A stretch of DNA of 64,000 nucleotides from Bacillus proteolyticus (GTDB lineage Bacteria; Bacillota; Bacilli; Bacillales; Bacillaceae_G), in the NCBI RefSeq assembly GCF_001884065.1, contig NZ_MACH01000116.1, forward strand, positions 1 through 64,000. The letters are read 5' to 3'. How positions within the stretch are numbered: the first letter of the stretch is position 1; every line of letters begins with the position of its first letter. A program made the position numbers and the translations under genes. The notes under the pieces are model-generated. The model was not told the DNA's origin. It was given only the letters and a program-made list of their open reading frames with translations, and made no database searches. Shown one piece after another: positions 45,188-54,945 of the stretch.

Positions 45188-46525
45188 ATGTATGACATTA
45201 CTATTATCGGCGCTGGCGTAAGCAGTATTTTTACGGCTTATTCATTAGCTCAAAGTAACAAAAATATTTTAATTCTTGATAAAGGTAAACCGCTAGAACA
45301 TCGGAATTGTCCTTTAGACCAAGGGAAAACGTGTAATTGTAATACATGTGATAAATATTTCGGGCTTGGTGGTTTAGGAAAATCTGAAGGGAAATTTAAT
45401 TACACAAACGGTTTTGGAGGCGGACTTGAGCAAAAGGTAGGTAAAGAAGGCTTTATACAACTCATGGATGAAGTAGATGAAATTCTATGTCAGTTTGGCG
45501 GAAATTCAGTTTCAAAATATTCTACAGAAAATCTAAATCTCACTAAGAGAGCTGAAGCGTGTGGTTTACAAATGCTAACAACTGAAGTAAGGCATCTTGG
45601 TACTGCACTTTCAAGTAACATTTTCCAGCTGCTCTATGAATTTTTACTTACGAAAATAAATATCCAATTTCATATAGATGTACAACATATCAGTAAACAA
45701 AATGATCATTTTAAAATAGAAACAAATCAAGGAACAGTTCATTCTAAGCAACTAGTATTTGCAACAGGGCGTTCCGGGGCGGATTGGTTAAAAGAAATGT
45801 GCACTTCTCTAAATATTTCTCAAGAGCAAACTCGTGTAGATTTAGGTATTAGAGTAGAGATGAAAGAACACCAATTACGTTCTATATTAAAAGATACATT
45901 TGAGACGAAACTTTCTTATCAAGGCGAAAACTTCACAGCAACTACTTACTGTATGAATCCAAAAGGACGCATTATTCGAAAGTACGAAGACGGCTTGATT
46001 ATGCCTGACGGTCAAAATTTCCGAGAGCAAGAAACTGGCACTTCTAATTTAAATTTCACTTTATTTATCCCGCGCTATTTTCTAACTCTCAAAGAAGCAA
46101 ATGTATACGCAAGTTCAATTATTAAAAGCATTAACCAAGGACGAGATCGGATTGTTATACAGCGCTTAGAGGACTTAATAAAGAAACAACCTACTACGGA
46201 AAAAGATATGACACATAATCGTATACAACCTACACTACACGGAGATTATGGAGATTTGCATAAAGAAATTCCTCCATTATATATTGATGGACTCAAAGAA
46301 TTTTTATTACGCTTAGAACACTTTACCCGAGAACCTATCGATCAAGATACTTTATTATATGGAATTGACGGAAAGTTCTATGCCCCTACAATAAAAACCA
46401 ATAACCATTTTGAAACAAGTATAAATGGATTATTTTTAGTTGGAGATTGTTCAGGCGTCACTCATTCATTATCTCAAGCAGCTGCAAGCGGTCTGTATGT
46501 TGGAAAATATTTATCTGCCCTTTAA
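45188..46525 (+). CDS. FAD-dependent oxidoreductase, COG2509-like
   Basis: 445 residues. The dinucleotide fold is clear: IIGAGVSSIFTAYSLA at the N-terminus, VFATGRSGADW in the middle, and GLFLVGDCSGVTHSLSQAAAS near the end. A cysteine cluster, CPLDQGKTCNCNTCD (about 41-55), followed by FGLGGLGKSEGKFNY, matches the layout of the uncharacterised COG2509 flavoproteins. The cluster could bind a metal or iron-sulphur centre. GCAGGTG site. Single gene; reaction unknown. Confidence 0.8.
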   Translation: MYDITIIGAGVSSIFTAYSLAQSNKNILILDKGKPLEHRNCPLDQGKTCNCNTCDKYFGLGGLGKSEGKFNYTNGFGGGLEQKVGKEGFIQLMDEVDEILCQFGGNSVSKYSTENLNLTKRAEACGLQMLTTEVRHLGTALSSNIFQLLYEFLLTKINIQFHIDVQHISKQNDHFKIETNQGTVHSKQLVFATGRSGADWLKEMCTSLNISQEQTRVDLGIRVEMKEHQLRSILKDTFETKLSYQGENFTATTYCMNPKGRIIRKYEDGLIMPDGQNFREQETGTSNLNFTLFIPRYFLTLKEANVYASSIIKSINQGRDRIVIQRLEDLIKKQPTTEKDMTHNRIQPTLHGDYGDLHKEIPPLYIDGLKEFLLRLEHFTREPIDQDTLLYGIDGKFYAPTIKTNNHFETSINGLFLVGDCSGVTHSLSQAAASGLYVGKYLSAL

Positions 46526-47058
46526 ACTCTTTAATTAAGATGCCAGTCAAATATTTTAAGTTTCACCAACATTTTACTTATTTAGTAATAACGATAATGA
46601 AATTTTTATCTCTCTCTGATGATTAACCCAAAAAAAATCAGTATTTTATGGGATACATGAAATATATACGAAAAACTACATTCTATATAGAATGTAGTTT
46701 TCTACTAATTCATATAATCGCTTCGTTACACTCCCCTTTCATTTAAATTCTAACTACCTGAATTTCAAAAGTATCTATTCATCTTCACTTTCATTTGTTC
46801 AATATTTTGTAACATCATCATAGTGTTTAATATGTTAGGATGTCTATAAGTCACTATAACTATGACTTTTTTTGCTCCGTTTCTAAACAAGAGTTAGTTT
46901 TATGTTACTTCGCTTTAAAATTCCCCATTGTATGTATACGAATACTTCAAATTATTACCTTTAGAAAAATATAATCTAAATGGTTCACCACACTCTAATA
47001 GTTATAAAAATATAATATATAACATTAGTTAAATAAACTCTATAAAGAAGGTGTAAAA
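46526..47058. other. Intergenic stretch between flavoprotein and LtaS-like genes
   Basis: 533 bases with no credible gene. It contains one symmetric hairpin (see terminator at 46671) and AT-rich promoter-like DNA before the next gene. An AGTCACTATAACTATGACT inverted repeat lies near 46850. Confidence 0.5.
46671..46703. terminator. Symmetric hairpin, probable terminator
   Basis: AAAACTACATTC-TATATA-GAATGTAGTTTT is a perfect palindrome, about 150 bases downstream of the flavoprotein gene. Confidence 0.6.
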
Positions 47059-48978
47059 ATGAAGAATAAAATAAATTTACAAATGCAAAATATAAGCTTT
47101 GTTATAATAATTGCTTTAGCAGTATGGTTAAAAACATATCTTATTACGCGATTCAGTTTTGATTTAAAAATTGAGTCTTCTACACAAGAACTTATTTTGT
47201 TTATTAGCCCTCTCGCTGCATCGTTAGCATTTGTTGGATTAGCATTATTTGCAACCGGTGAAAAGAGAAATTATATAGCGCTATGTATTAATTTCTTATT
47301 AACAATCGTACTTGTTGGGAATGTAATGTTCTATGATTTTTATAATGATTTCGTTACATTGCCAGTACTTGGACAAACATCAAACTTTGGCCAATTAGGC
47401 GGCAGTATTATAGAAATATTGAACTACAAAATTATACTCGCATTCGTAGACATTATTTTCTTCTTTATTTTATTAAAAAAGAAAGCAATAGTCTTTAAAA
47501 CAGAACGTGTAACTCATTCTGCACGCTTATTATATTTTCTTTTAACGATTGGTGTATTTTTTGCGAATCTACATCTTGCAGAAAAAGAACGACCTGAATT
47601 ATTAACGAGATCCTTCGACCGCGTAATGCTTGTGAAAAATTTAGGACTATACACTCATCAAGTATATGATTTAACACTACAAGTAAAAGCAGGATCCCAA
47701 AAGGCACTTGCAGATAGTAGTAAATTACAAGAAACTGAAAACTACGTAAAAGCAAACCAAAGTGAACCAAATCCTAATATGTTTGGTGTAGCGAAAGGAA
47801 AAAACGTAATTGTCGTTACTCTTGAATCCTTGCAAACCTTTTTAATAGGTGCATCCGTCAATGGTCAAGAAGTTACACCGTTCTTGAATGAATTCATAAA
47901 TGAAAGCTATTACTTTGATAACTTTTTCCACCAAACTGGGCAAGGAAAAACATCAGATTCTGAATTTCTAATAGATACATCGTTGTATCCATTAAATCGA
48001 GGAGCTGTATTCTTCACGCACGGTAACAACGATTATACTGCGACTCCAGAAATTTTACGTCAGCAAGGCTATTTTACTTCTGTATTCCATGCGAATAACG
48101 CAACATTTTGGAATCGTAATATCATGTACTCTGCTCTTGGTTATGATCGTTACTATAATGAGCTTGATTACAAAATTACACCCGAAACAAATTTAAATTG
48201 GGGATTAAAAGATATCGAATACTTTGATCAATCAGTAGATATATTAAAAACTGTTGATCAACCATTTTATGCTCGTTTCCTTACTTTAACAAATCATTAT
48301 CCATTTACGTATGATGAAGATACAAAATTCATTGAACCTTACAACTCTGGTAATGGCGTATTTGATCGTTACATCGTAACAGCACGTTACTTAGACGAAT
48401 CAATTAAAAAATTTATTGAGCGTTTAAAAGCCGAGGGAATGTATGATGATTCTATTATTGTGTTATATGGTGATCATTATGGCATTTCTGAAAAACATAA
48501 TCGCGCAATGGCACAGTTTTTAGAAAAAGATCAAATAACAGAATTTGATGCTTTAAATTTACAACGCACACCTTTATATATTCATATCCCTGGCCAAACA
48601 GAAGGTCAAACTATTTCAAAGCCTACGGGACAAATCGATATGAAACCTACTATTCTAAATTTATTAGGGATTGATACTACTAACGATATCAGTTTTGGCC
48701 ATGATATGTTTTCAGATGAATATACCGGTTTTGTTGTTTTACGTGATGGTAGCTTTATTACAGACAAGTATGCATACAAAAATCACACTTTCTATGACCG
48801 CATAACAGGTGAAATTGTAGATTTACCAAAAAAAGAAGCACAAGCACTCATTAACCGTGCACAAAACGAATTACGAATGTCTGATAAAATTATTGGAGGC
48901 GATTTATTACGTTTCTCTGAAAGTAATAAAATGAAAACTGGCGAAGTACAAACTAAAATTAAAGAAACTGAAAAATAA
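47059..48978 (+). CDS. Lipoteichoic acid synthase-type phosphoglycerol transferase
   Basis: 639 residues. Five N-terminal membrane helices (about 1-185) are followed by an extracellular sulphatase-like domain. The catalytic Thr298 lies in GQGKTSDSEFL, with metal-binding ESLQ, YGDHYGIS and LTNHYPF motifs. Family enzymes polymerise glycerol phosphate from phosphatidylglycerol. B. subtilis has four (LtaS, YfnI, YqgS, YvgJ), so primase, synthase and stress roles cannot be told apart. AAGGTG site. Confidence 0.94.
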   Translation: MKNKINLQMQNISFVIIIALAVWLKTYLITRFSFDLKIESSTQELILFISPLAASLAFVGLALFATGEKRNYIALCINFLLTIVLVGNVMFYDFYNDFVTLPVLGQTSNFGQLGGSIIEILNYKIILAFVDIIFFFILLKKKAIVFKTERVTHSARLLYFLLTIGVFFANLHLAEKERPELLTRSFDRVMLVKNLGLYTHQVYDLTLQVKAGSQKALADSSKLQETENYVKANQSEPNPNMFGVAKGKNVIVVTLESLQTFLIGASVNGQEVTPFLNEFINESYYFDNFFHQTGQGKTSDSEFLIDTSLYPLNRGAVFFTHGNNDYTATPEILRQQGYFTSVFHANNATFWNRNIMYSALGYDRYYNELDYKITPETNLNWGLKDIEYFDQSVDILKTVDQPFYARFLTLTNHYPFTYDEDTKFIEPYNSGNGVFDRYIVTARYLDESIKKFIERLKAEGMYDDSIIVLYGDHYGISEKHNRAMAQFLEKDQITEFDALNLQRTPLYIHIPGQTEGQTISKPTGQIDMKPTILNLLGIDTTNDISFGHDMFSDEYTGFVVLRDGSFITDKYAYKNHTFYDRITGEIVDLPKKEAQALINRAQNELRMSDKIIGGDLLRFSESNKMKTGEVQTKIKETEK

Positions 48979-48989
48979 TCTATATATAT

Positions 48990-49026
48990 GGAAAGGGAGC
49001 ACCCCATTACGGTTGCTCCCTTTTTA
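48990..49026. terminator. Terminator after the LtaS-like gene
   Basis: AAAGGGAGCA...TTGCTCCCTTTTT (one G-U pair at the loop side) follows the stop codon by 12 bases. Confidence 0.85.
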
Positions 49027-49090
49027 CTCTCTTATAACAGATGATGCAATTTGATATAAAAAAGACCTGACATATTATACGGATGTAAGC

Positions 49091-49142
49091 AAAAAAACAA
49101 CTCCAAAATCCACTTTCATTATATAATTTGGAGTTGTTTTAC
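49091..49142 (-). terminator. Terminator after the TPR-GTPase gene
   Basis: AAAACAACTCCAAA pairs with TTTGGAGTTGTTTT around a long loop, next to the stop codon. Confidence 0.75.
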
Positions 49143-49144
49143 GT

Positions 49145-51928
49145 TTATTCTATAGTTGTTTCTACAGTTAAATCTGTATAGGCATGTTCCTCACCTATAT
49201 TTAAGATTACTTCACATTGACGTAATCTCAATTCAAAGAGCGTTATAGAATCATGATAGACTTCAGGATTTGATTTCATTTTATGTAATATCTCTTGTTT
49301 TTCTTGTATTTCTAAATGAGTATTTTCTATAGCTTGTTTCAAGGAGATAAATGGATTCCTAAAGAACATATTAATATCTCGCTCTTGCGTGTTTTCAAAC
49401 AGCTCAAATTGCAAGAAAAATTTATTCATAATAGAAGCCGTTACTTCCGTATAATCTTCATTTTCTACATACTGTTTGTATTTGTTATATAGCATAGCTC
49501 TATTCTTTGGAAGAACTCCAAATAATTTACCGGCACTTTTCAGTAAAAATTGTGCTGGCGTAAATCGGCGTAAAATATTTACTTCTTCCATTTGTATTCT
49601 AGTCGTCATTCTATCAGTATCTCTGCGCCAGTCATCCAGTACTTTAAAGTCACATTCTAACTGTATTCGATTTTCTCCAAATAAAGAATTAAGTCCTTCA
49701 CTGAGCTCTTCTAAGTACGATTGACTTTGAAGGAACTCAGTATTAGAAGTTGCAATCCAATTTTGCATAGAACGAGCAAGGTTAGGTAATACAGTTTGTT
49801 CTAAATATTTGTGCACTCTTTCGTTCATCGCTGTATTTAGTTCCGTATCAATGTGTCCGAAATCGCTTTCTTCACTAATTAAATCGGAACAACTCTGCAA
49901 TAGTTTCGGAATATGTTCTGTAAGATCATTAGTAATTTCGTTTTTCATTGTACGATATGATTCTGTAATGAAATGAATTTTTTCCTTCTCAAATGCAGTA
50001 AGGTTATTAATGCTACCATTTAGTTTAACTAACATATCCTCATTCCACTTAATAGCATCCACTATATTGTTTTCCTTCTCAACACGCTTATCCAAAAGAT
50101 ATGTAATTGTTTTTCGAATGAAAAACACTAACTTTTCAGTACGTTCTGCATCGATATTTTTATGGTTAAAGTTAAAACGAATAAACTCAGTTAAATCATT
50201 TAGTTGTTGACTACTTGTATATAACGAAGAGTAAGGGAAAATTCTCGCATGCGGGAAATATGCGTTTATTCTCGCTTGCGTATCATGTAAAACCCTTTTT
50301 ATTTCTGCTTCACTGTAAATGTTATCGATTTTATTTAACAAGAAATGAATTTGTAGATTTGGTGTATGTTCTTGAATACCTAATAGAATATCACGTTCTT
50401 TATCAGTAAAAGGTGAATCCGCATTCAATACGAACAATAATTCATCTACCGAATTTAAATATTCAAATATCTCATCCCTAGTATCGTTATTCCTATTAAA
50501 TCCAGGTGTAACTACGAATGTAAGTTTATTTTTACTTAAAAATCTGCATGGTAATTTAAATTCAACACATGCTCTATCTCTATATGTTTGATGGTGCACT
50601 GCCATCATATTATGGTAATCATAGAAATTTTCAGTTGTTGTAATGGCTGAATCTGTTATAGCGTTAATTTCTGTATGGGCATCATTTTTTAAAACTACTA
50701 CATTTGAGATTGAGTTTTCTAATATATTTTCTCCTAATATAGAGTTAATAAATGCAGTTTTTCCGTTTCCTGACGTTCCCGTTACTAAAATACGATTTGT
50801 TTTTAAATCTGCAAGCTCGCCAACTAACCATCTAAATCTGTGACCCATTTCTATTTCATGCTTTTGTGCCCACTGTGTAATAGATTCAAAAAGATGTAAA
50901 CTATACTCTAAGCCATTCACATGATTAATAGAATATGACAGTAGGTCTTCCGCATGCTTTATATTTGCTGAATCTATTTTGGAAGGAAAAATCTCATTCC
51001 ATGCCAATACAGCTGCTGATGGAAATACAGCATGAGACGGATTGACTACCTTTAACCAATTTGTTAACAGATTTGGAATGATATCGTGTAATTGTCTAAG
51101 CATATATTGACCTTGAATTAATTCAAAGTACGTTTCTTCGTAAAGAGAAGAAATTTTGTCCCATATATCGGACGAATGTATTTCGATATGTATGAAAAAT
51201 TCATTTATTGTATTAAGCCATAATAAGTAATTTTGTTCATTTTTATAACTGTTCCAAAGTGATGAAACCATTTGCGTAAATTGCACTTGATCTACATTAT
51301 TTAATGTCACTAATACTTCATAAAAATAATCTGGTGAAATATTTTTAGTAAATCCTTTATCGATATATCCTTTTAGCACCTCAAACCACGGATAAGATTC
51401 TGTTCGAATTAACTCATTCACAGCAAGCTCTACTGCACTATCAAAATCTTGCTGTTCCTCATAAAAGGAACGGGCAATGATTGTGACATTTGGATAATCA
51501 GGGTTTAAAGAAACCGCTTCTTTTATAACAGTGAAAGCTGAATCAAAATTATTCTGCTCGATGTAAAGAGAAAGTAATTGCAGTCCAATTTCGGTCATCA
51601 ATATTTTATTATCAGTAGTAATGGAAGTATACACATTTTCAGCAACTGATAATCTGTTAAGTTCGAAGTAAGCATCCGCAATATTTTTTTGTGCCCATGG
51701 TGCTAATTCATTACTAACTTTCTCCCATTTAAAAATAGCTGCTTCAAAATCTTGATGATGATAATAAAATTCACCCTGTGCAAAACGAATATAAGATCCA
51801 TCGGAAATTTCATTTTTTTCTTCATTTACATAAGCTTCTCCAAGTACTTGAAGAGGTGGTTGTGTTTCATTCTCCATTAGGAATGTTTCATAGTACATCT
51901 TTTTTATTAATTGTTTTTCTAATCTCAT
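49145..51928 (-). CDS. TPR plus dynamin-like GTPase
   Basis: 927 residues. The N-terminal 200 or so residues form TPR-like helical repeats (GEFYYHHQDFEAAIFKWEKV, IEQNNFDSAFTVIKEAVSLN, EEQQDFDSAVELAVNEL). A GTPase domain follows: P-loop GTSGNGKTAF near residue 383, threonine run SAITTTENF, TPGFNRN at the G3 position, and LLNKID near residue 531. The last 330 residues are helical coiled coil, as in bacterial dynamin-like proteins. The G3 motif reads VTPG where DTPG is usual. The ATG at 51928 has a GGTGGGGG site. No partner gene adjoins. Membrane remodelling or stress roles are possible; none is shown. Confidence 0.8.
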   Translation of the reverse strand: MRLEKQLIKKMYYETFLMENETQPPLQVLGEAYVNEEKNEISDGSYIRFAQGEFYYHHQDFEAAIFKWEKVSNELAPWAQKNIADAYFELNRLSVAENVYTSITTDNKILMTEIGLQLLSLYIEQNNFDSAFTVIKEAVSLNPDYPNVTIIARSFYEEQQDFDSAVELAVNELIRTESYPWFEVLKGYIDKGFTKNISPDYFYEVLVTLNNVDQVQFTQMVSSLWNSYKNEQNYLLWLNTINEFFIHIEIHSSDIWDKISSLYEETYFELIQGQYMLRQLHDIIPNLLTNWLKVVNPSHAVFPSAAVLAWNEIFPSKIDSANIKHAEDLLSYSINHVNGLEYSLHLFESITQWAQKHEIEMGHRFRWLVGELADLKTNRILVTGTSGNGKTAFINSILGENILENSISNVVVLKNDAHTEINAITDSAITTTENFYDYHNMMAVHHQTYRDRACVEFKLPCRFLSKNKLTFVVTPGFNRNNDTRDEIFEYLNSVDELLFVLNADSPFTDKERDILLGIQEHTPNLQIHFLLNKIDNIYSEAEIKRVLHDTQARINAYFPHARIFPYSSLYTSSQQLNDLTEFIRFNFNHKNIDAERTEKLVFFIRKTITYLLDKRVEKENNIVDAIKWNEDMLVKLNGSINNLTAFEKEKIHFITESYRTMKNEITNDLTEHIPKLLQSCSDLISEESDFGHIDTELNTAMNERVHKYLEQTVLPNLARSMQNWIATSNTEFLQSQSYLEELSEGLNSLFGENRIQLECDFKVLDDWRRDTDRMTTRIQMEEVNILRRFTPAQFLLKSAGKLFGVLPKNRAMLYNKYKQYVENEDYTEVTASIMNKFFLQFELFENTQERDINMFFRNPFISLKQAIENTHLEIQEKQEILHKMKSNPEVYHDSITLFELRLRQCEVILNIGEEHAYTDLTVETTIE

Positions 51929-52484
51929 CTTTTCCCCCACCATATCTTGAAATTACATTTTTGAGATATGTCAATACTTTTTTGTATGTATGCTTTTTAT
52001 CTTAACAAAGAATTCCTGTTGGAAAATTTCATTTTCCTTTCATTTTTCAAGTAAGATTGAATTTTTATGAGAAAAGTTGCAGTTTTTTTTCAATTCCCTT
52101 TCAGTTGTGAAACAACATTAAATGTTCCTAATAACCTAATAACAATATAATATTCCACATTATATTATCAGGAAAACTCCATATAAGTCATATTATAAAA
52201 ACAATCTATAACGAATATATATGCATTGTTTACTTTACTGATAAAGTAAAACTTTAATCAGTGTGGGTGTCCATCCCCTACTGATTATTAGCCTATACCA
52301 ATTGGGTGGCAGTTGATCTCCCACTTAATTTCTTTGCTTCAGCCGAATTACTTTCCTTTAAAATATTTCAGTAGTTATGTAATTAAATTCCTCTAACCTA
52401 TATAAATAACTAGTCCCAAAAAAATCTATATGCATATCATGTTATAGTAAAGAATTTAGGAAATCCTAAAAAGGAGGCATTTTC
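51929..52484. other. Intergenic stretch between the TPR-GTPase gene and the small basic protein
   Basis: 556 bases without a credible frame. It holds the divergent promoters (not defined), a palindromic ATAATATTCCACATTATATTAT run near 52150, and repeat copy B. Confidence 0.5.
52242..52345. repeat. Intergenic repeat, copy B
   Basis: AAACTTTAATCAG at 52249 and the hairpin AATCAGT...ACTGATT (52256-52286) with a GTCCATCCCC loop repeat the first half of the element at 19924. A related GGGTGGCAGTTGATCTC segment follows. The stem bases differ from copy A, while the loop and flanks are kept. Confidence 0.75.
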
Positions 52485-52673
52485 ATGTTTGAAGATAAAT
52501 CTAAAATAAATTACCCATATGAATTTACAGAAACTACAACAGTTCCTCTAAAGAACCCCATTGATAAAAAATTCAAGAACGGCACAGATACACATAATTT
52601 CCCAATTAAAAAACACTACAAAGAACAGGTGCTCTATACTGAAAAAATTAATAATAATAATAAAAATAAATAA
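52485..52673 (+). CDS. Small basic protein, unknown
   Basis: 62 residues, rich in Lys and Asn, with no membrane segment. It ends in an Asn/Lys run (NNNNKNK) encoded by an AAT-type simple repeat. A strong AAGGAGG site precedes the ATG, supporting a real gene. No family recognised. It is divergent from the TPR-GTPase gene. Confidence 0.6.
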   Translation: MFEDKSKINYPYEFTETTTVPLKNPIDKKFKNGTDTHNFPIKKHYKEQVLYTEKINNNNKNK

Positions 52674-52779
52674 TTGTATAGATCCTTGTAACAATGTGCC
52701 AAATAAGAATCTATATTAGACCTTGCATAGTTATGTTTTTAGTAATGTATAAATCTTTCTTATACAACTCATGTACTTT

Positions 52780-52809
52780 TAAAAAGTGCTGATATACAGC
52801 GCTTTTTTA
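52780..52809 (+). terminator. Terminator after the small basic protein gene
   Basis: AAAAAGTGCTG-ATATA-CAGCGCTTTTTT, about 110 bases past the stop. Confidence 0.75.
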
Positions 52810-52939
52810 TACATAGATAAATTTAAGCTAACGTAGCCAAGAAATAAACTACTTACAATCTTAAGTATGATATGCTCAAATTTAAATAAACTGCAAAATT
52901 ACTCCGCCATATTCTCGTTTAACAATTAATTCTACATAT

Positions 52940-52975
52940 TAAAAGGGAGCAACAGTAAATGTTGCTCCCTTTTGA
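52940..52975 (-). terminator. Terminator after mutL
   Basis: AAAAGGGAGCAACA-GTAAA-TGTTGCTCCCTTTT is a perfect 14-bp stem. Confidence 0.9.
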
Positions 52976-52993
52976 AACCTAGTTTTATTAACC

Positions 52994-54937
52994 CTACATA
53001 ACCCTCTTAAACATCTTCTCCAACTCATAAGTAGAATGATGCACAAGAATCGGTCTTCCGTGCGGGCATGTATACGGGTTTGTTGTTGTGCGAAGTTCTT
53101 CAAGTAAAGCAAATATTTGATCGTTCGTTAAATATTGATTTGCTTTAATCGATGCTTTACAGCTCATCATGATGGCAGCTTCTTCACGCAACTTTTTAAT
53201 ATCTACTTTTTTTAGTTTAACAACTTGCTCCATCATTTCATCAATGATTTCTGTTTCTTGTCCTTTCGGGAACCACGTTGGGTGTGAACGGACGATAAAG
53301 GATTGATGGCCGAATTGCTCCAAGAATAGACCGACTTTTTTTAGTTCTTCTAGTTGCTCTTCGACACGTAAAAATTCAGTAAGAGATAAATCGATACGGT
53401 ACGGTACAAGTAGCTCTTGTACTTCTTGCGCTACTCTCCCCACTTTATCACGGAAGTATTCATAATTGATACGTTCTTGCGCTGCATGTTGATCAATCAT
53501 ATATAGCCCATTATCATTTTGAGCGAAAATATATGTTCCGTGCATTTGTCCAATTGGATAAAGCGGTGGTAAGTCATTACCGTTCATTTCAATCTCTTTT
53601 ATTTCGTGAACTTCTTCTTCCAATTCCTCTAATTCAAAATCGTCACCGTTGCTAGTCCATTCCTTTTCCTCTCGAACCGTTTCTTCTATTACCGGCTTAG
53701 AGGATGACTGCCAACTTTGCTCTTCTCTTACTAGTGACTGTGGTGGTTGCCATTCTTGCTTCGGCGATTGCCAAAGTTGTGCCGGCTGTTTCACAGTCGT
53801 TAGTTCTTCTTGCTTTTCATCCATACCAGTCGGTAAAACGATGTTAGGCATGGATGATTCTCTCGGTTTTGTATGCTCAAACTTGAACTGTTCTTGCACA
53901 CTTTCATCTTTTTCTTTTTTCTTTGTTGTTACACCAGCATCTGGAATGAGTTGTATTTTTTTGAATGCAGCTTGCAATGTTTCTTCGATCAGCTTTAGCA
54001 ACTCTTGTTCTTTACTAAAACGAACTTCTAATTTCGCTGGATGTACGTTAACATCAACAAGCATTGGGTCCATTTCAATCGATAAGAAGCCGATTGGGTA
54101 TCGTCCGACTGGCAGTAATGTATGGTATCCTTGCTGAACTGCTTTCATTAATACAAAATTTCGAACGTAACGACCATTTACGATCGTTGACATATAATTA
54201 CGAGACGCTCTCGTTACTTCTGGTAATGTTACATACCCTTTAATTGTGAAGTCTAAAGATTCTGCTTCAATTGGAATTAGCTTCTTCGCAACTTGAATGC
54301 TGTAAATCGCTGCAAGCACTTGTCTTACATCACCATTTCCTGATGTATGAAGCAATTTCTTTTCATTATGAAACAGCTTTAACGATACTTCTGGATGTGA
54401 CATTGCAATACGATATACAATATCTGTAATATTCCCAAGCTCTGTATGAATCGTTTTCATATATTTAAGACGCGCTGGGGTATTAAAGAATAAGTTTTGA
54501 ACTGTAATATCTGTTCCTTTTCGGCTCGCTGTTTTCTCTTGTTTTATAATGTCTCCACCTTTAATAATAAGGTGTGTACCAGGCGCATCACCTGTGCTTG
54601 TAATTAATTCCAATTCACTTACAGAGGCAATACTCGGCAGAGCCTCTCCGCGGAAACCGAGCGTTCTTATACGAAATAGATCATTTTCATCTTTAATTTT
54701 GCTCGTTGCGTGGCGTTCAAATGCAACGATACAATCTTCTTCTGCAATGCCATCTCCATTATCAATGATGCGAATTTTCGATAACCCAGCTTCTTCTAAG
54801 TGGATTTCAATAGATGTACTATTCGCATCGATGGAATTTTCCACGAGTTCTTTTACAACTGAGGCAGGGCGCTCTACTACTTCCCCTGCCGCAATTAAGT
54901 TAGAGAGTTGATCATCGAGTTTGCGAATTTTCCCCAT
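52994..54937 (-). CDS. mutL: DNA mismatch repair protein MutL
   Basis: 647 residues. The GHKL ATPase N-terminus has [20 protein letters not shown], and RGEALPSI. The endonuclease motif [12 protein letters not shown] is intact near residue 485, with SCKAS and CPHGRP as its zinc partners, so this is a nicking MutL as in other Gram-positives. The linker (about 340-460) is unusual in its Trp/Gln/Pro pattern ([16 protein letters not shown]). The start follows mutS by 8 bases. Confidence 0.97.
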   Translation of the reverse strand: MGKIRKLDDQLSNLIAAGEVVERPASVVKELVENSIDANSTSIEIHLEEAGLSKIRIIDNGDGIAEEDCIVAFERHATSKIKDENDLFRIRTLGFRGEALPSIASVSELELITSTGDAPGTHLIIKGGDIIKQEKTASRKGTDITVQNLFFNTPARLKYMKTIHTELGNITDIVYRIAMSHPEVSLKLFHNEKKLLHTSGNGDVRQVLAAIYSIQVAKKLIPIEAESLDFTIKGYVTLPEVTRASRNYMSTIVNGRYVRNFVLMKAVQQGYHTLLPVGRYPIGFLSIEMDPMLVDVNVHPAKLEVRFSKEQELLKLIEETLQAAFKKIQLIPDAGVTTKKKEKDESVQEQFKFEHTKPRESSMPNIVLPTGMDEKQEELTTVKQPAQLWQSPKQEWQPPQSLVREEQSWQSSSKPVIEETVREEKEWTSNGDDFELEELEEEVHEIKEIEMNGNDLPPLYPIGQMHGTYIFAQNDNGLYMIDQHAAQERINYEYFRDKVGRVAQEVQELLVPYRIDLSLTEFLRVEEQLEELKKVGLFLEQFGHQSFIVRSHPTWFPKGQETEIIDEMMEQVVKLKKVDIKKLREEAAIMMSCKASIKANQYLTNDQIFALLEELRTTTNPYTCPHGRPILVHHSTYELEKMFKRVM

Positions 54938-54945
54938 CTACTTAC

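Noticed and set aside
53649-54137. Plus-strand Ser/Cys-rich frame of 162 codons
   Set aside because: It is the complement of the mutL linker and has no ribosome site; the low-complexity content is an artefact.
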